Below are positions 13,283 through 22,045 of a stretch of DNA of 37,689 nucleotides, piece after piece. Within the stretch, counting starts at the first letter, position 1; each line of letters begins with the position of its first letter. The DNA is from Desulfurococcales archaeon (GTDB taxonomy: Archaea > Thermoproteota > Thermoprotei_A > Sulfolobales > Acidilobaceae). Position numbers and translations under genes: made by a program. The notes under the pieces were generated by a model that saw nothing but the letters and a program-made list of their open reading frames with translations, was not told where the DNA came from and did no database searches. The DNA lies in contig WAKG01000015.1 in the NCBI GenBank assembly GCA_015523445.1, positions 1 to 37,689 of the forward strand, written 5' to 3'.

Positions 13283-14782
13283 CTACCCATACTTCCTCTT
13301 AAGGTACTCGTAGATGAGGCGCACTCCATAGCCCGGCGCTAGGCCGTCAGGCCAGTACTCTGGCGCGGTGGGCCCAGCATCAGTTCCTATACCAGGCCCG
13401 GCTATGTCGAGGTGTATCCACGGCTTGCCGTGAGTGAACCTCTCTAGGAAGAGTGCAGCAGTTATAGCTCCTCCATAGCGGCTGGTTGATACGTTTCCAA
13501 CATCACCTAGCGGGCTGGACTTGTTAAGTAGCTTCTTATATTCATCTACAAGGGGCATCCTCCAGACACGGTCACCAGTGGCCTTTGCGGCATCCTCAAG
13601 TCTAGCTGCATTATCGTCGTCTCGGGTGAAGTATCCAGCTATTAGGGGGCCTAATGCTACCATCATGGCACCGGTAAGGGTCGCTAGATCTATGATCTCC
13701 CTGGCACCTATCTCCTTGGCTGCATAGGCTATTGCATCGGCTATAATTAGCCTGCCCTCGGCATCCGTGTTCCCAACCTCTACCATGGTCCCATCCCACA
13801 TCCTAATTACGTCACTGGGGAGATAGGATTCGCCGCTAGGTGCATTGATCACTGCCGGGAGCAGTGCGACGAAGTTGGTTCTAGGCCTGGTCTTAGCTAG
13901 TATCCATGAGGCGCCTAGAACAGCGGCTCCACCAGCTTTATCGCTCCTCATGGAAGTGATCCAAGGACTGGTCTTCAGGTTTATCCCGCCAGTATCGAAG
14001 ACAACGGTCTTACCGACTAGTGCAACAGGCTCGCCTTCCCCGCCTGTATAGCGTATAACTATCAGCCTCGGCTTGCTACTACTACCCTTGCCCACATTCA
14101 CTATGCCGCCGAAGCCCTCCCTAACGAGCCTATCATAGCTGAACACCTCAACATCGACATCCGGTAGCCTGGAGAATAGGTCCCTAACCGCATCGGCCAG
14201 CCTCGAAGGGGCAAGATGGTTGGGCGGGGCATTAGCTATATCCCGCGCTAGGTACACGCCCTCAACTATAGCCTCTGCAACACTTATGTTACCTTGGAAG
14301 CCGTGCACACCAATCCTCTTAATCCTCATCCTAGGCTTGCTCCTAAACGCGTCAAGCCTGTAGGAGCCTAGGGCAGCTGCTATAACCGCCTCTAGGGCCT
14401 CCTCACTGCCCAGATTCCCGGTGCACAGCAGGGCCTCCTCCCGGGACTCGGCAAGGTCCTTAAAGGCCTTTCCTATCGCCCTTCTGACATTCTCCAGCCT
14501 AATACTGTCCCCAGTATCCGGGCCACCAAGGCCTACGAAGACGATCTCAGAGCCGCCATGGTAGGCCTTGAAGACCTCCCCAACCCCTGCCTTAAAGCCT
14601 TCTACCTCAACGGCGTTCCTCAGAGGACCACCAATGCTCTCATCGATCTGCCCTGCAAGGTCCTCGAGGACAGGCTGGCCCTCAGGGCCCTGCCAAACCG
14701 GTACAACAATCGACTTAAATCCGAGGGAGAGTATGTCTCCCTCAACAGGATCCAGCGCTGGAGGCCTAGTATACAATACCAC
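13283..14782 (-). CDS. pepA: leucyl aminopeptidase (M17 family)
   Basis: Dinuclear metal aminopeptidase that trims peptides in the cytoplasm. The C-terminal catalytic domain has VGKTVVFDTGGINLKTS (metal ligands Lys and Asp), MRSDKAGGAAV (Asp), the family signature NTDAEGRLIIADA (Asp, Glu and the catalytic Arg) and ATLTGAMMVALG. GTG 14782 is preferred: GGGTGG (14789-14794) precedes it by 6 nt, and the resulting 499 residues begin at the usual N-terminal macro-like domain (VLYTRPPALDPVEGDILSL). An in-frame ATG at 14848 would add 22 residues but has no ribosome binding site. It is divergent from the TrkA gene. Confidence 0.93.
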   Translation of the reverse strand: MVLYTRPPALDPVEGDILSLGFKSIVVPVWQGPEGQPVLEDLAGQIDESIGGPLRNAVEVEGFKAGVGEVFKAYHGGSEIVFVGLGGPDTGDSIRLENVRRAIGKAFKDLAESREEALLCTGNLGSEEALEAVIAAALGSYRLDAFRSKPRMRIKRIGVHGFQGNISVAEAIVEGVYLARDIANAPPNHLAPSRLADAVRDLFSRLPDVDVEVFSYDRLVREGFGGIVNVGKGSSSKPRLIVIRYTGGEGEPVALVGKTVVFDTGGINLKTSPWITSMRSDKAGGAAVLGASWILAKTRPRTNFVALLPAVINAPSGESYLPSDVIRMWDGTMVEVGNTDAEGRLIIADAIAYAAKEIGAREIIDLATLTGAMMVALGPLIAGYFTRDDDNAARLEDAAKATGDRVWRMPLVDEYKKLLNKSSPLGDVGNVSTSRYGGAITAALFLERFTHGKPWIHLDIAGPGIGTDAGPTAPEYWPDGLAPGYGVRLIYEYLKRKYG

Positions 14783-14869
14783 ACCCTGCCACCCGGGATA
14801 TAGGCACGGGGGCTGATAGCCATTATTAATACCAGTCCAGGGAGACATGTATAACCGAGGTTCAGCGCC

Positions 14870-15532
14870 ATGAGAATACTAATCATAGGGGCTGGCATTG
14901 TGGGTAGCACCCTTGCTGAGAGGCTGAGTAACGCAGGCCACTCCGTCACTATAATAGACAAGGATGAGGACAAGATCACGAAGGTAGGATCTATGGTTGA
15001 CGCGGAGGCACTAATTAAGGATGCAACTAGCCCCGAGGTATACGAGGAGCTTGACATAGAGAGTTACGACATTATAGTGGCTGTAACTGATAGAGACGAG
15101 GTCAACCTATTTACAGCAGCTATAGCCAGGCTCTACAATGTAGAGAACATATACGTCAGGATCAGGAACCCCCAGACATCTAGGATACTGGACATACTAG
15201 GGGTTAAGGGGGTGGTTCCAGAGCCCCAGCTAGTAGCCAACATATTCTATTCTATGATAGAGGGAATGCATACAGTCGTCAACCTGATACCAACACTAAC
15301 TGGCGACTTCCACCTAGTCTCAGTGGCTGTTAGGCCCACCAGTATAGCGCGGGGGAAGATGTTGAGAGACCTAGTGAGGGATGAGAGGTTCCCGCGCGGA
15401 GTGAAGATACTAGCAGTCTACGACGGGGAAAACCTGATAGACCCCGAATCCGCGCCAGTCCTAGATATCGGGCACACCTTGATCGCCCTGGTTCACCGAG
15501 ACTCTCTCAGGGAATTCAGCAACTTATTCTAG
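14870..15532 (+). CDS. TrkA-type K+ transport regulator (RCK domain)
   Basis: Cytosolic nucleotide-binding regulator of potassium transport. It has 220 residues: a TrkA-N Rossmann domain with GxGxxG as IIGAGIVGSTLAERL (about 5-19), the acidic strand end TIIDKDEDK, DIIVAVTDRDEVNL, and a TrkA-C domain in the last 80 residues (ARGKMLRDLVRDERFPRG, GHTLIALVHRD). ATG 14870. It lies 10-19 nt ahead of the MscS-like gene and is likely co-transcribed with it, which would join K+ and osmotic control. Confidence 0.92.
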   Translation: MRILIIGAGIVGSTLAERLSNAGHSVTIIDKDEDKITKVGSMVDAEALIKDATSPEVYEELDIESYDIIVAVTDRDEVNLFTAAIARLYNVENIYVRIRNPQTSRILDILGVKGVVPEPQLVANIFYSMIEGMHTVVNLIPTLTGDFHLVSVAVRPTSIARGKMLRDLVRDERFPRGVKILAVYDGENLIDPESAPVLDIGHTLIALVHRDSLREFSNLF

Positions 15533-15551
15533 GTGTAATAGGGTGTATAGC

Positions 15552-16397
15552 ATGGTGGAATCGATAAAACTCGTGGAGGGAAGCTTGGAGATCCTCGGTA
15601 TAAAGATACCTATAGCAGTCATAAATTCTATACTAACACTTATCATAATAATACTGTTCCTAATGGTATACAAGAGGATTCTAAACCGGCTAGTAAACAT
15701 TAGAGTACTTGACAGGGTATACTATGAGAAGCTGTATAGGGTCACGGAGCTAGCGGTCTTCATAGTAGCCATCTTGGCAATAACATATTATATAACTGGA
15801 GAGAACATTCTAGTTTACGTCATAGCAGGGATGATCCTGATAGTAGCAGCCTCCAGCTGGCAGATAATAGCTAGCCTAGTCAGCTTCTACATCCTACTAT
15901 TCTCCAGGATCGTCAATAGGGGTGACTATATAATCCTGCCCGGAGGTCCCCAGGGCAGGGTTAGAGACATAAACCTGCTATACACTGTCCTCGAGACGCC
16001 CCACGGAGTCTATGCGGTGCCCAACCTGGAGATAGTCAGGCAGGGCAGGCTGCTGCTAAGGGATGTGTCTCAGATGAGGATCGTGGTTAGGATATGGGGC
16101 TTCGAGGATCCCTCCATAGTGAGTGACCTTAGACTAAAGATAGCTGAGGTTCTAGAGGAGCGGCTATCTGAGGTGGCAATACACGGGGCAATACCTAGGA
16201 TATACGTGGACGAGGTGTCCATGGACAGTGTTACCTTCAAAGCTGTAATCCCAGTATCGGGTCCTAGGCCAAACCTATCCAGGCTGTCAGACATACTCGT
16301 GGTCATGGCTAACTCCTTAAAAGAGCTAGGATATTCATACACAATAACTCTGGAGCATACCGAGGGCTACGAGCAGAGGTGGAGGACTGTTGCCTAG
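15552..16397 (+). CDS. MscS-family mechanosensitive channel
   Basis: Membrane protein of 281 residues with three predicted hydrophobic segments (about residues 17-39, 62-80 and 84-116) followed by a soluble beta domain. The part after TM3, RIVNRGDYIILPGGPQGRVRDINLLYT, matches the MscS beta domain, where relatives have GD.I...G..G.V..I. It probably releases solutes on hypo-osmotic shock. ATG 15552 is preferred because GGGTG lies 7 nt before it; GTG 15543 is the alternative. It overlaps the next gene by 8 nt. Confidence 0.88.
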   Translation: MVESIKLVEGSLEILGIKIPIAVINSILTLIIIILFLMVYKRILNRLVNIRVLDRVYYEKLYRVTELAVFIVAILAITYYITGENILVYVIAGMILIVAASSWQIIASLVSFYILLFSRIVNRGDYIILPGGPQGRVRDINLLYTVLETPHGVYAVPNLEIVRQGRLLLRDVSQMRIVVRIWGFEDPSIVSDLRLKIAEVLEERLSEVAIHGAIPRIYVDEVSMDSVTFKAVIPVSGPRPNLSRLSDILVVMANSLKELGYSYTITLEHTEGYEQRWRTVA

Positions 16398-16665
16398 GAG
16401 GAAGGATCCATTCGTATGCCCCAGATGCGGGACCAGGGCCCAGGAGCCCAGCAAGACCTGGACACTAGTCTCACCCATGCCAGACAAGTACGGCAGGATA
16501 ACCGTGACGGTGATGGGTAGCTTCACCTGCCCCAGCTGCGGCTACTCCTGGAGAGCCGTGGTCCAGAAGATCAAGACTGGAGGGGGAGAGGCTGAGGAGG
16601 AGAAACCCCGGGAGCCAGGCATGGTCATAGAGATAGACCTGGACGAGCTAGACGATGTAGACTAG
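16390..16665 (+). CDS. zinc-ribbon protein, possibly Elf1-like
   Basis: A 91-residue protein with CPRCG (Cys 10 and 13) and CPSCG (Cys 47 and 50), spaced as a single zinc ribbon, and an acidic C-terminus (EIDLDELDDVD). The size and ribbon layout resemble the transcription elongation factor Elf1, which some crenarchaea have, but the match is not decisive. Other zinc-ribbon proteins are possible. TTG 16390 overlaps the end of the MscS-like gene by 8 nt, so it is translated from the same transcript as TrkA and MscS. Confidence 0.75.
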   Translation: MPRRKDPFVCPRCGTRAQEPSKTWTLVSPMPDKYGRITVTVMGSFTCPSCGYSWRAVVQKIKTGGGEAEEEKPREPGMVIEIDLDELDDVD

Positions 16666-16671
16666 GCCATC

Positions 16672-18201
16672 CTACTCCCACTCTATGGTTGCCGGCGGCT
16701 TACTCGTTATATCATACACCACCCTGGTAACCTCAGGTATCTCCCCCGTTATCCTGGACGCGATCCTCTCCAGCACCACCCAGGGTAGCCTAGACACCCT
16801 AGCTGTCATTGCATCAATACTCTCTACAACCCTAATAGCCACAACATATCCGTAAGACCTCCTATCACCCTTAACCCCCGTTGCCCTAGAGGAGGTTAGC
16901 ACCGCGAAGTATTGCCAGAGGCCACGATGTAGCCCGGCACCCTCAATCTCCTCCCTAACGATTCTATCAGCAACTCTTGCTATCCTAACCTTATCCAGGG
17001 TAACCTCGCCCTCAACCCTCACAGCCAATCCAGGGCCGGGTATAGGCTTCTTCTCAACGATCTCGTCGGTAAGCCCAAGCATCCTCCCTATCCTCCTCAC
17101 TTCATCCTTGTAGAACCATCTCAAAGGCTCTACCAGGATGAGGCCCAGCCTCTCGGGGAGGCCACCAACGTTGTGGTGGGTCTTTATAGTATCAGCACCT
17201 GGCCTGGCCCCAGACTCTATGACGTCGGGATATATGGTCCCCTGCACTAGGAACCGGGCCCCTAGCCTCTCAGCCTCCTCCCTCAACACCTCACCATAAA
17301 CCCTTCCAATAACCCTCCTCTTCTCCTCAGGGTCAACAATGCCCCTGAGCTCGAAGAAGAATCTGTTGGAAGCGTCAACAACGCGAGGGGGGATTCCAAG
17401 GCTTGTAAGGGACCTGACCACCCACTCTACTTCCCCTTCAGGGTGGAGTCCATGATCTATGAAAACGGGTACAAGCCTATCCCCTAAAGCCCTCTTAGCC
17501 AGAAGTGCTGCAACTGTGGAGTCCACCCCTCCACTAACAGCGGCTATAGCCACCCCATCGCCGACTAGGCTCCTTATATGGTCTATGAGACTGCCGATAA
17601 GGTCCTCCGGCCTCCAATCCCTCGGGACACCGGCGATCGATAGGAAGTTGTCGAGGAGTAACATGCCGCCCCAGCTATGAGACACCTCAGGATGCCACTG
17701 GACACCATAGACTCTACCGTCATACTCGAAAGCTGCGACAGGGCTACCCTCACTAGTAGCCAGAACCCTAGCACCAGGCGGGGGCTCGAGGACAGCGTCG
17801 TTATGACTCATCCAAACCTCAACCTCACCCGGGAAGCCCCGGAGGAGGCCTCCATCATCCAGAACCCTAACCCTAGTAGAGCCGAACTCCGGCCTAGGGC
17901 TAGGCCCAACCCTGCCACCAAGTACCTTGGCAAGTAGCTGGTGGCCATAGCATATACCCAGAACAGGCTTACCACTCTCAACGGCAGCCAGCGCTATGGC
18001 GTCGTGGTTTGCCTCCCAAACCGATGAGGGGCCTCCACTGAGGATCACGGCATCAGCCATAGCAAGGACTTCCTCTGCCTCCATCGGGCTGGCGATCTGG
18101 CTCCATCTTTCAGCCTCTCTAACCCTCCTAGCTATCAGGTGTGCATACTGGCCGCCGAAGTCTACTACTAGAACCCTGCTATACCCGTTGGGCTCGCCCA
18201 A
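16672..18201 (-). CDS. guaA: GMP synthase (glutamine-hydrolysing), fused form
   Basis: Converts XMP to GMP with glutamine and ATP. It has 509 residues in one chain: an N-terminal class I amidotransferase with GICYGHQLL (catalytic Cys, about residue 84) and the His/Glu pair in VQWHPEVSHS, and a C-terminal synthase with the ATP-pyrophosphatase P-loop AAVSGGVDST (about 217-226) and the C-terminal dimerisation part ending YDITSKPPATIEWE. Many euryarchaea carry split GuaA; this one is fused. TTG 18201 follows GGGGA. It is convergent with the zinc-ribbon gene. Confidence 0.96.
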   Translation of the reverse strand: MGEPNGYSRVLVVDFGGQYAHLIARRVREAERWSQIASPMEAEEVLAMADAVILSGGPSSVWEANHDAIALAAVESGKPVLGICYGHQLLAKVLGGRVGPSPRPEFGSTRVRVLDDGGLLRGFPGEVEVWMSHNDAVLEPPPGARVLATSEGSPVAAFEYDGRVYGVQWHPEVSHSWGGMLLLDNFLSIAGVPRDWRPEDLIGSLIDHIRSLVGDGVAIAAVSGGVDSTVAALLAKRALGDRLVPVFIDHGLHPEGEVEWVVRSLTSLGIPPRVVDASNRFFFELRGIVDPEEKRRVIGRVYGEVLREEAERLGARFLVQGTIYPDVIESGARPGADTIKTHHNVGGLPERLGLILVEPLRWFYKDEVRRIGRMLGLTDEIVEKKPIPGPGLAVRVEGEVTLDKVRIARVADRIVREEIEGAGLHRGLWQYFAVLTSSRATGVKGDRRSYGYVVAIRVVESIDAMTARVSRLPWVVLERIASRITGEIPEVTRVVYDITSKPPATIEWE

Positions 18202-18235
18202 GCCGTATCCCCGTCACAGCGCCGCACTAAAGAGG

Positions 18236-18244
18236 CCCTAAAAG
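18236..18244 (-). promoter_or_regulatory. TATA-like box of guaA
   Basis: Minus strand ACTTTTAGG lies about 35 nt before the guaA TTG start. Confidence 0.4.
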
Positions 18245-18249
18245 TATGG

Positions 18250-18375
18250 TTCAACACGGCGGGCCCGCCATAGTAGGCAAGTATATGGAGGTGGAGTCCG
18301 GCCGCAAGACACCTACCCTCATTGCCCCCGCGTGACTCGCGGGCCTGAGGTAGGCACGGGCTATTTGGTTCATGT
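18250..18375. other. structured intergenic segment between guaA and eno
   Basis: This segment lies outside both predicted transcripts. It holds a perfect 12-bp palindrome GGCGGGCCCGCC (18258-18269) and a long stem-loop. The outer arms of the stem-loop are CCTAC-C-CTCA (18312-18321) and TGAGGTAGG (18346-18354) with one bulged C; the inner arms are CCCGCG (18327-18332) and CGCGGG (18338-18343) with loop TGACT. GGCAA (18276-18280) could also pair with TTGCC (18322-18326). No C/D boxes or terminal ACA were found. It could be an unrecognised small RNA or a DNA site. Confidence 0.35.
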
Positions 18376-18378
18376 AGT

Positions 18379-18396
18379 CTTTAAGGGGTTATAAAC
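18379..18396 (+). promoter_or_regulatory. TATA region of eno
   Basis: CTTTAAGGG (18379-18387) and TTATAAAC (18389-18396). A start site about 25 nt further on agrees with translation from GTG 18436, behind AGGTGTGG (18421-18428), and not from ATG 18397, which abuts the TATA box. Confidence 0.6.
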
Positions 18397-18435
18397 ATGC
18401 AAGCTGTCCATGGCTCATGGAGGTGTGGATTTGAA

Positions 18436-19713
18436 GTGGATGACAGGTTCATTATAAGTAAGGTCTATGGGATTCAAGCACTAGACTCGAGGGGCTCGCC
18501 TACGGTTAAGGCGATTGTGGAGACCCGGGGAGGAGGTAAGGGTTATGGGCTGGCTCCTAGTGGGGCTAGTAAGAGTAGTAAGGAGGCGGTGGAGCTGAGG
18601 GATGGAGGGAGGAGGTGGAGGGGTAAAGGAGTCTCCAGGGCCCTGTCAATGCTAGAGAACCTGGTGGCACCCAGGCTTGTCGGGATCGACTCTAGGAGGC
18701 AGGACCTAGCCGACTCCATACTGGATGCGGTGGATGGTAGCGGGAACAAGTCTAGGGTAGGGGGTAACACGTCCACAGCTGTCAGCATAGCGGTGGCTAG
18801 GGCAGCAGCGTCAACTGCTGGTTTACCCCTCTATAGGTATCTTGGAGGCCCTACATCTAGGCTCCTGCCAGTTCCGATCCTCAATGTGATAAATGGGGGG
18901 GCCCACGCGGGTAACGACCTGGCTTTCCAGGAGTTCATGATTATACCTATGGGTGCAGATAGCTTCTCCGACGCCCTCAGGATGTCAGTGGAGGTCTACT
19001 GGAGCCTTAAGGAGTTCCTCAAGGAGAAGTATGGGCCTGTAGCAGTTAACGTCGGTGATGAGGGCGGCTATGCCCCTCCCATGTCTAGAGTAGAGGAGGC
19101 TCTGGAGGCACTAGAGAGGGCTATAGACAGGAGCGGCTATGCCCTGGGTAGCGACTTCTACCTGGGTATAGATGCTGCTGCCAACCACTTCTACGATGAA
19201 TCCACCGGAGTGTACGTGGTTGATGGCAGGAGACTGGATAGGGGGGCCCTTATGGACCTCTACGAGGACTTGGCTGTCAGGTATAGGCTAGCGTACCTGG
19301 AGGATCCGGTGCATGAGGATGATGTTGAGGGATATAGAGAAGCCACCAGGAGGCTAGGGCACAAGGCACTGATAGTGGGTGACGACCTATACGCCACCAA
19401 CACGAAACTACTCTCCAAGGGGATAGAGGCTGGAGCAACCAACGCTGCCCTGGTCAAGGTTAACCAGGTGGGGACGCTGACCGAAACGGTGGACTTCATA
19501 CGCATGGCTGTAGGAAGCGGGATGAGGGTTATAATAAGTCATAGGAGCGGGGATACGGAGGACACCTTCATAGCCGACTTGGCGGTCGCTGTAGAGGCTG
19601 GGATTATAAAGACGGGAGCTCCTGCCCGGGGCGAGAGGACCTCGAAGTATAATAGGCTACTGGAGATAGAGTGGGAGCTGGGCGCTGAGGCCCGCTACAA
19701 GCCATTTATCTAA
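18436..19713 (+). CDS. eno: enolase
   Basis: Converts 2-phosphoglycerate to phosphoenolpyruvate. It has 425 residues from GTG 18436, starting MDDRFIISKVYGIQALDSRG like other enolases. The lid loop is APSGASKSSKEAVELRDGG (the usual PSGASTGxxEAxELRDG with small changes). Other parts are NGGAHAGNDLAFQEFMI (His and Glu), VGDEGGYAPP (catalytic Glu), the metal ligands in YLGIDAAANHFYD, YLEDPVHEDD and VGDDLYATN, the catalytic Lys in LVKVNQVGTLTE, and the signature SHRSGDTEDTFIADLAV. An upstream ATG at 18397 would add 13 unrelated residues. It is convergent with the FKBP gene with a 4-nt overlap. Confidence 0.97.
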   Translation: MDDRFIISKVYGIQALDSRGSPTVKAIVETRGGGKGYGLAPSGASKSSKEAVELRDGGRRWRGKGVSRALSMLENLVAPRLVGIDSRRQDLADSILDAVDGSGNKSRVGGNTSTAVSIAVARAAASTAGLPLYRYLGGPTSRLLPVPILNVINGGAHAGNDLAFQEFMIIPMGADSFSDALRMSVEVYWSLKEFLKEKYGPVAVNVGDEGGYAPPMSRVEEALEALERAIDRSGYALGSDFYLGIDAAANHFYDESTGVYVVDGRRLDRGALMDLYEDLAVRYRLAYLEDPVHEDDVEGYREATRRLGHKALIVGDDLYATNTKLLSKGIEAGATNAALVKVNQVGTLTETVDFIRMAVGSGMRVIISHRSGDTEDTFIADLAVAVEAGIIKTGAPARGERTSKYNRLLEIEWELGAEARYKPFI

Positions 19714-20462
19714 GAGGACTCTCCAGCCTCACCCTCCTTGCTGCTGGAGGCTTCAGCGGCCTCTCCCGACTCCTCCTCGGCCTCCTTAGGGTACTCAACC
19801 TCTACGATTATCCTCAGCTTCTCGGGCGATAATAGGTCGTAGACGTCCTGGGCCAGTAGTCTTAGCCTACTGTCTAGGTCGTGCATGCCTAGCACCTCAG
19901 AGGGGAGGACCACCTCCATGACCCCGTTGCTGGCGGATGTGGAAAGGGGCTTCACCCCTAGCCAGCGGAGTGATAGGTGCTCTAGTTTCTCCTCGTTGGT
20001 TTCAACCTTCTTTACAACCTCCAGCTCTATCTTGAGCTTCTTACCAGCGAGGGGGTGGTTGAAGTCTATGTATGCGAACCTCTCGGTCACCCTAATGATT
20101 CTTCCTACCCTGCCGCCTACCTCAATCTCCTGGCCTACTCTAGGCGTTATATTATGCCTCCTCAACTGCTTAACTGGAATCCTTATGACCAGCTTCTCAT
20201 CCCTCATCCCATAGGCCTTCTCGGGTGGTGCTACTACCTCTCTCCTCTCGCCCGGCTCCATCTCCTTCAGCGCCTCATCCACAGCATCTATCAGCCTACT
20301 CCTACCAACCACCACCGGGTGCTCCCCGTACCTCCTGTTGGGATCGTATACTCCTGCCTCCTTAGCTACCTCCTCCCTCGTAGTGTCTATTACCTCCTCG
20401 CCGCCGTCTATAGTCTTTATTGTGTAGTGTATTAGCACGAAGTCGCCCTCTTTCAGAGCCAC
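19710..20462 (-). CDS. FKBP-type peptidyl-prolyl isomerase (long archaeal form)
   Basis: Prolyl isomerase and chaperone of the SlyD-like class. It has 250 residues: FKBP domain at the N-terminus (GDFVLIHYTIKT, VVVGRSRLIDAVDEALKEME, PPEKAYG) with the inserted IF domain (PRVGQEIEVGGRVGRIIRV) and the return strand FAYIDFNHPLAGKKLKIELEV. A C-terminal domain of about 100 residues follows, as in the long archaeal FKBPs. The last 30 residues are acidic and serine-rich. There is no signal peptide, so it is cytoplasmic. ATG start behind AGGTGG; it lies 3 nt downstream of the PUA gene. Confidence 0.93.
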   Translation of the reverse strand: MALKEGDFVLIHYTIKTIDGGEEVIDTTREEVAKEAGVYDPNRRYGEHPVVVGRSRLIDAVDEALKEMEPGERREVVAPPEKAYGMRDEKLVIRIPVKQLRRHNITPRVGQEIEVGGRVGRIIRVTERFAYIDFNHPLAGKKLKIELEVVKKVETNEEKLEHLSLRWLGVKPLSTSASNGVMEVVLPSEVLGMHDLDSRLRLLAQDVYDLLSPEKLRIIVEVEYPKEAEEESGEAAEASSSKEGEAGESS

Positions 20463-20465
20463 TAC

Positions 20466-20957
20466 TTATCCACCTCGCCTAAGGTACCATCCCAGATCCT
20501 TTATAGGCTCTATCATTCTCGATCCTCCACGCTCTGCTCCAAGGCCCCAGCCTATAGCCTCTCCCAGCGGGTTCACAACTATCCTAAGCCCTGGGCTCCA
20601 CACCTCAATATTCTCCTCGAGCACCCTGCGTCCGTAGAGGAAGAACTTCTCCCCTTCCCACGTCACCCTTACACAGGGTATGAGGTGGCTGCAGAGCCTG
20701 GATAGCCTGTGGGCTAGGGGCAGGCTAGGGATGAACCCCGACCTGTCGATCGTGCCTAGGTATAGGCCTGCCGAGTATAACCACCCAACTCTGCCCAGTA
20801 CCCGTGCCACGTGTATGGGCACGTCGAACACGTCGTGGTATCTAGCTCCTCCCACCTCGAGGGCCATAGGGTTATGTGCTATAGACTCCAGCTCTAGCCC
20901 CTGGCTGGCGGCGAAGAGGTGGAGTATCCTATACTCATCCCTCCTCAGCTTCCTCAA
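20466..20957 (-). CDS. PUA-domain protein, probable RNA-binding partner of the adjacent methyltransferase
   Basis: A 163-residue protein. The C-terminal part reads as a PUA domain (EKFFLYGRRVLEENI, then GLRIVVNPLGEAIGWGL). The N-terminal part is a separate alpha/beta region as in NIP7-like proteins, which act in ribosome assembly. TTG 20957 is preferred: its TTGA overlaps the TGA of the preceding methyltransferase gene, and GGAGAGG precedes it. A longer start at 21017 would create a 64-nt overlap. The tight coupling suggests it helps target the methyltransferase to RNA, which is inference. Confidence 0.75.
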   Translation of the reverse strand: MRKLRRDEYRILHLFAASQGLELESIAHNPMALEVGGARYHDVFDVPIHVARVLGRVGWLYSAGLYLGTIDRSGFIPSLPLAHRLSRLCSHLIPCVRVTWEGEKFFLYGRRVLEENIEVWSPGLRIVVNPLGEAIGWGLGAERGGSRMIEPIKDLGWYLRRGG

Positions 20958-21931
20958 GTGCGGCCTCTCCTTAGCCTGCAAATGAAGAATCCCTCCGTCC
21001 CGTGCCTGTGAGGCCACAACCTCTTGCAGCGCTTAACCTCGCTGGGTAACTGTAGCTTGCCGTACTCCTCGATCCCGGGGTCTCCAGGGTACGCACCGCT
21101 GTCCTCAACTTCGAAGTCATCCCTAGACTCTAGGAGCCTGGCAACCACAAGCTCTCCCTCCTCGACCGCGGTGGTGCAGGCTGCATAGACTATTACTCCT
21201 CCCAGCTTCACCCTGTCGGCTAGACTGCTGAGCATCGAGTATTGGATCTCGTGGATGGCCCTTAGGTCCTCCATGCTCCTGCTCCTCTTCCTGGCCCTAT
21301 CCTTCCTTATGATCCCCTCGCCACTACTGGGCGCATCTAGGAGTATCCTGTCAGCCTGAATATCCCGGGGCAGCCTGCGGGAGTCGCCCCGGATCAGAAT
21401 ATAGCTGGAGAACCGCATTCTGTTTAGATGGGATCGGAGCGCTCTGATCCTACGCCTGCTTATCTCCACCGCTATTAGGAGGGCTGAGTCCCTTGTCTCC
21501 TGTAGTATCTGGGTCGCCTTGCCCCCGGGTGCAGCTGCTGCGTCCAGTATGATTTCCCCTGGCTGCGGGTCTAGGTGCGCTGTAACGGTCATGGACCCAG
21601 GGTCTTGTATGTAGTAGTAGCCCTGCAGGTACTCGTGGGTTGCCCCCACTGGTATAGGCTGTCTGTGTACTATATAGCCGTGCCTGGTGAAGGGTATTGG
21701 CTCTAGCGTGAAACCCTTAGCCTCCATCCTCTCCTGTAGAAGCCTGCAATCTATGAGGTGACTGTTGCATCGTATGGTTTCTGGTAGCGGCTCCTCATTT
21801 GCCTCTAACAGCTCCACCGCCTCGCTACCCAGGATCATGAGGTACCTCTCAACCATGAATGGGAGGTAGTCATACTTCTCCGCCAGCCTGACTGCCTCTC
21901 TGCTTAGTTTAATATTGAGGGCTTGACTCAC
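20954..21931 (-). CDS. NOL1/NOP2/Sun-family RNA m5C methyltransferase
   Basis: SAM-dependent cytosine-5 methyltransferase acting on tRNA or rRNA. It has 325 residues: AdoMet motif I DAAAAPGGKATQI (about 132-144), motif IV DAPSSGEGIIRKD, motif VI YAACTTAVEEGE with the catalytic Cys, and the C-terminal FFICRLRR. Motif IV normally reads DxPCSG; here the first of the two conserved cysteines is Ser. That cysteine aids product release in studied relatives, and the nucleophile in motif VI is kept. GTG 21931 has only a weak upstream site. It is coupled to the PUA gene downstream. Confidence 0.92.
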   Translation of the reverse strand: MSQALNIKLSREAVRLAEKYDYLPFMVERYLMILGSEAVELLEANEEPLPETIRCNSHLIDCRLLQERMEAKGFTLEPIPFTRHGYIVHRQPIPVGATHEYLQGYYYIQDPGSMTVTAHLDPQPGEIILDAAAAPGGKATQILQETRDSALLIAVEISRRRIRALRSHLNRMRFSSYILIRGDSRRLPRDIQADRILLDAPSSGEGIIRKDRARKRSRSMEDLRAIHEIQYSMLSSLADRVKLGGVIVYAACTTAVEEGELVVARLLESRDDFEVEDSGAYPGDPGIEEYGKLQLPSEVKRCKRLWPHRHGTEGFFICRLRRGRT

Positions 21932-22045
21932 AAGGTCCAGTGTTAACCCCCCGGTTTACATAGGTATTGTTGCCACCTAAGGGATTTGCATAGTCCCCAG
22001 CTTAATATCCTAACACAGCATCAACCCGGTGCACGGGGCCTAGGA

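Noticed and set aside
18397-18435. ATG 18397 as the enolase start
   Set aside because: It abuts the TATA box; GTG 18436 has a ribosome binding site and gives the normal enolase N-terminus.
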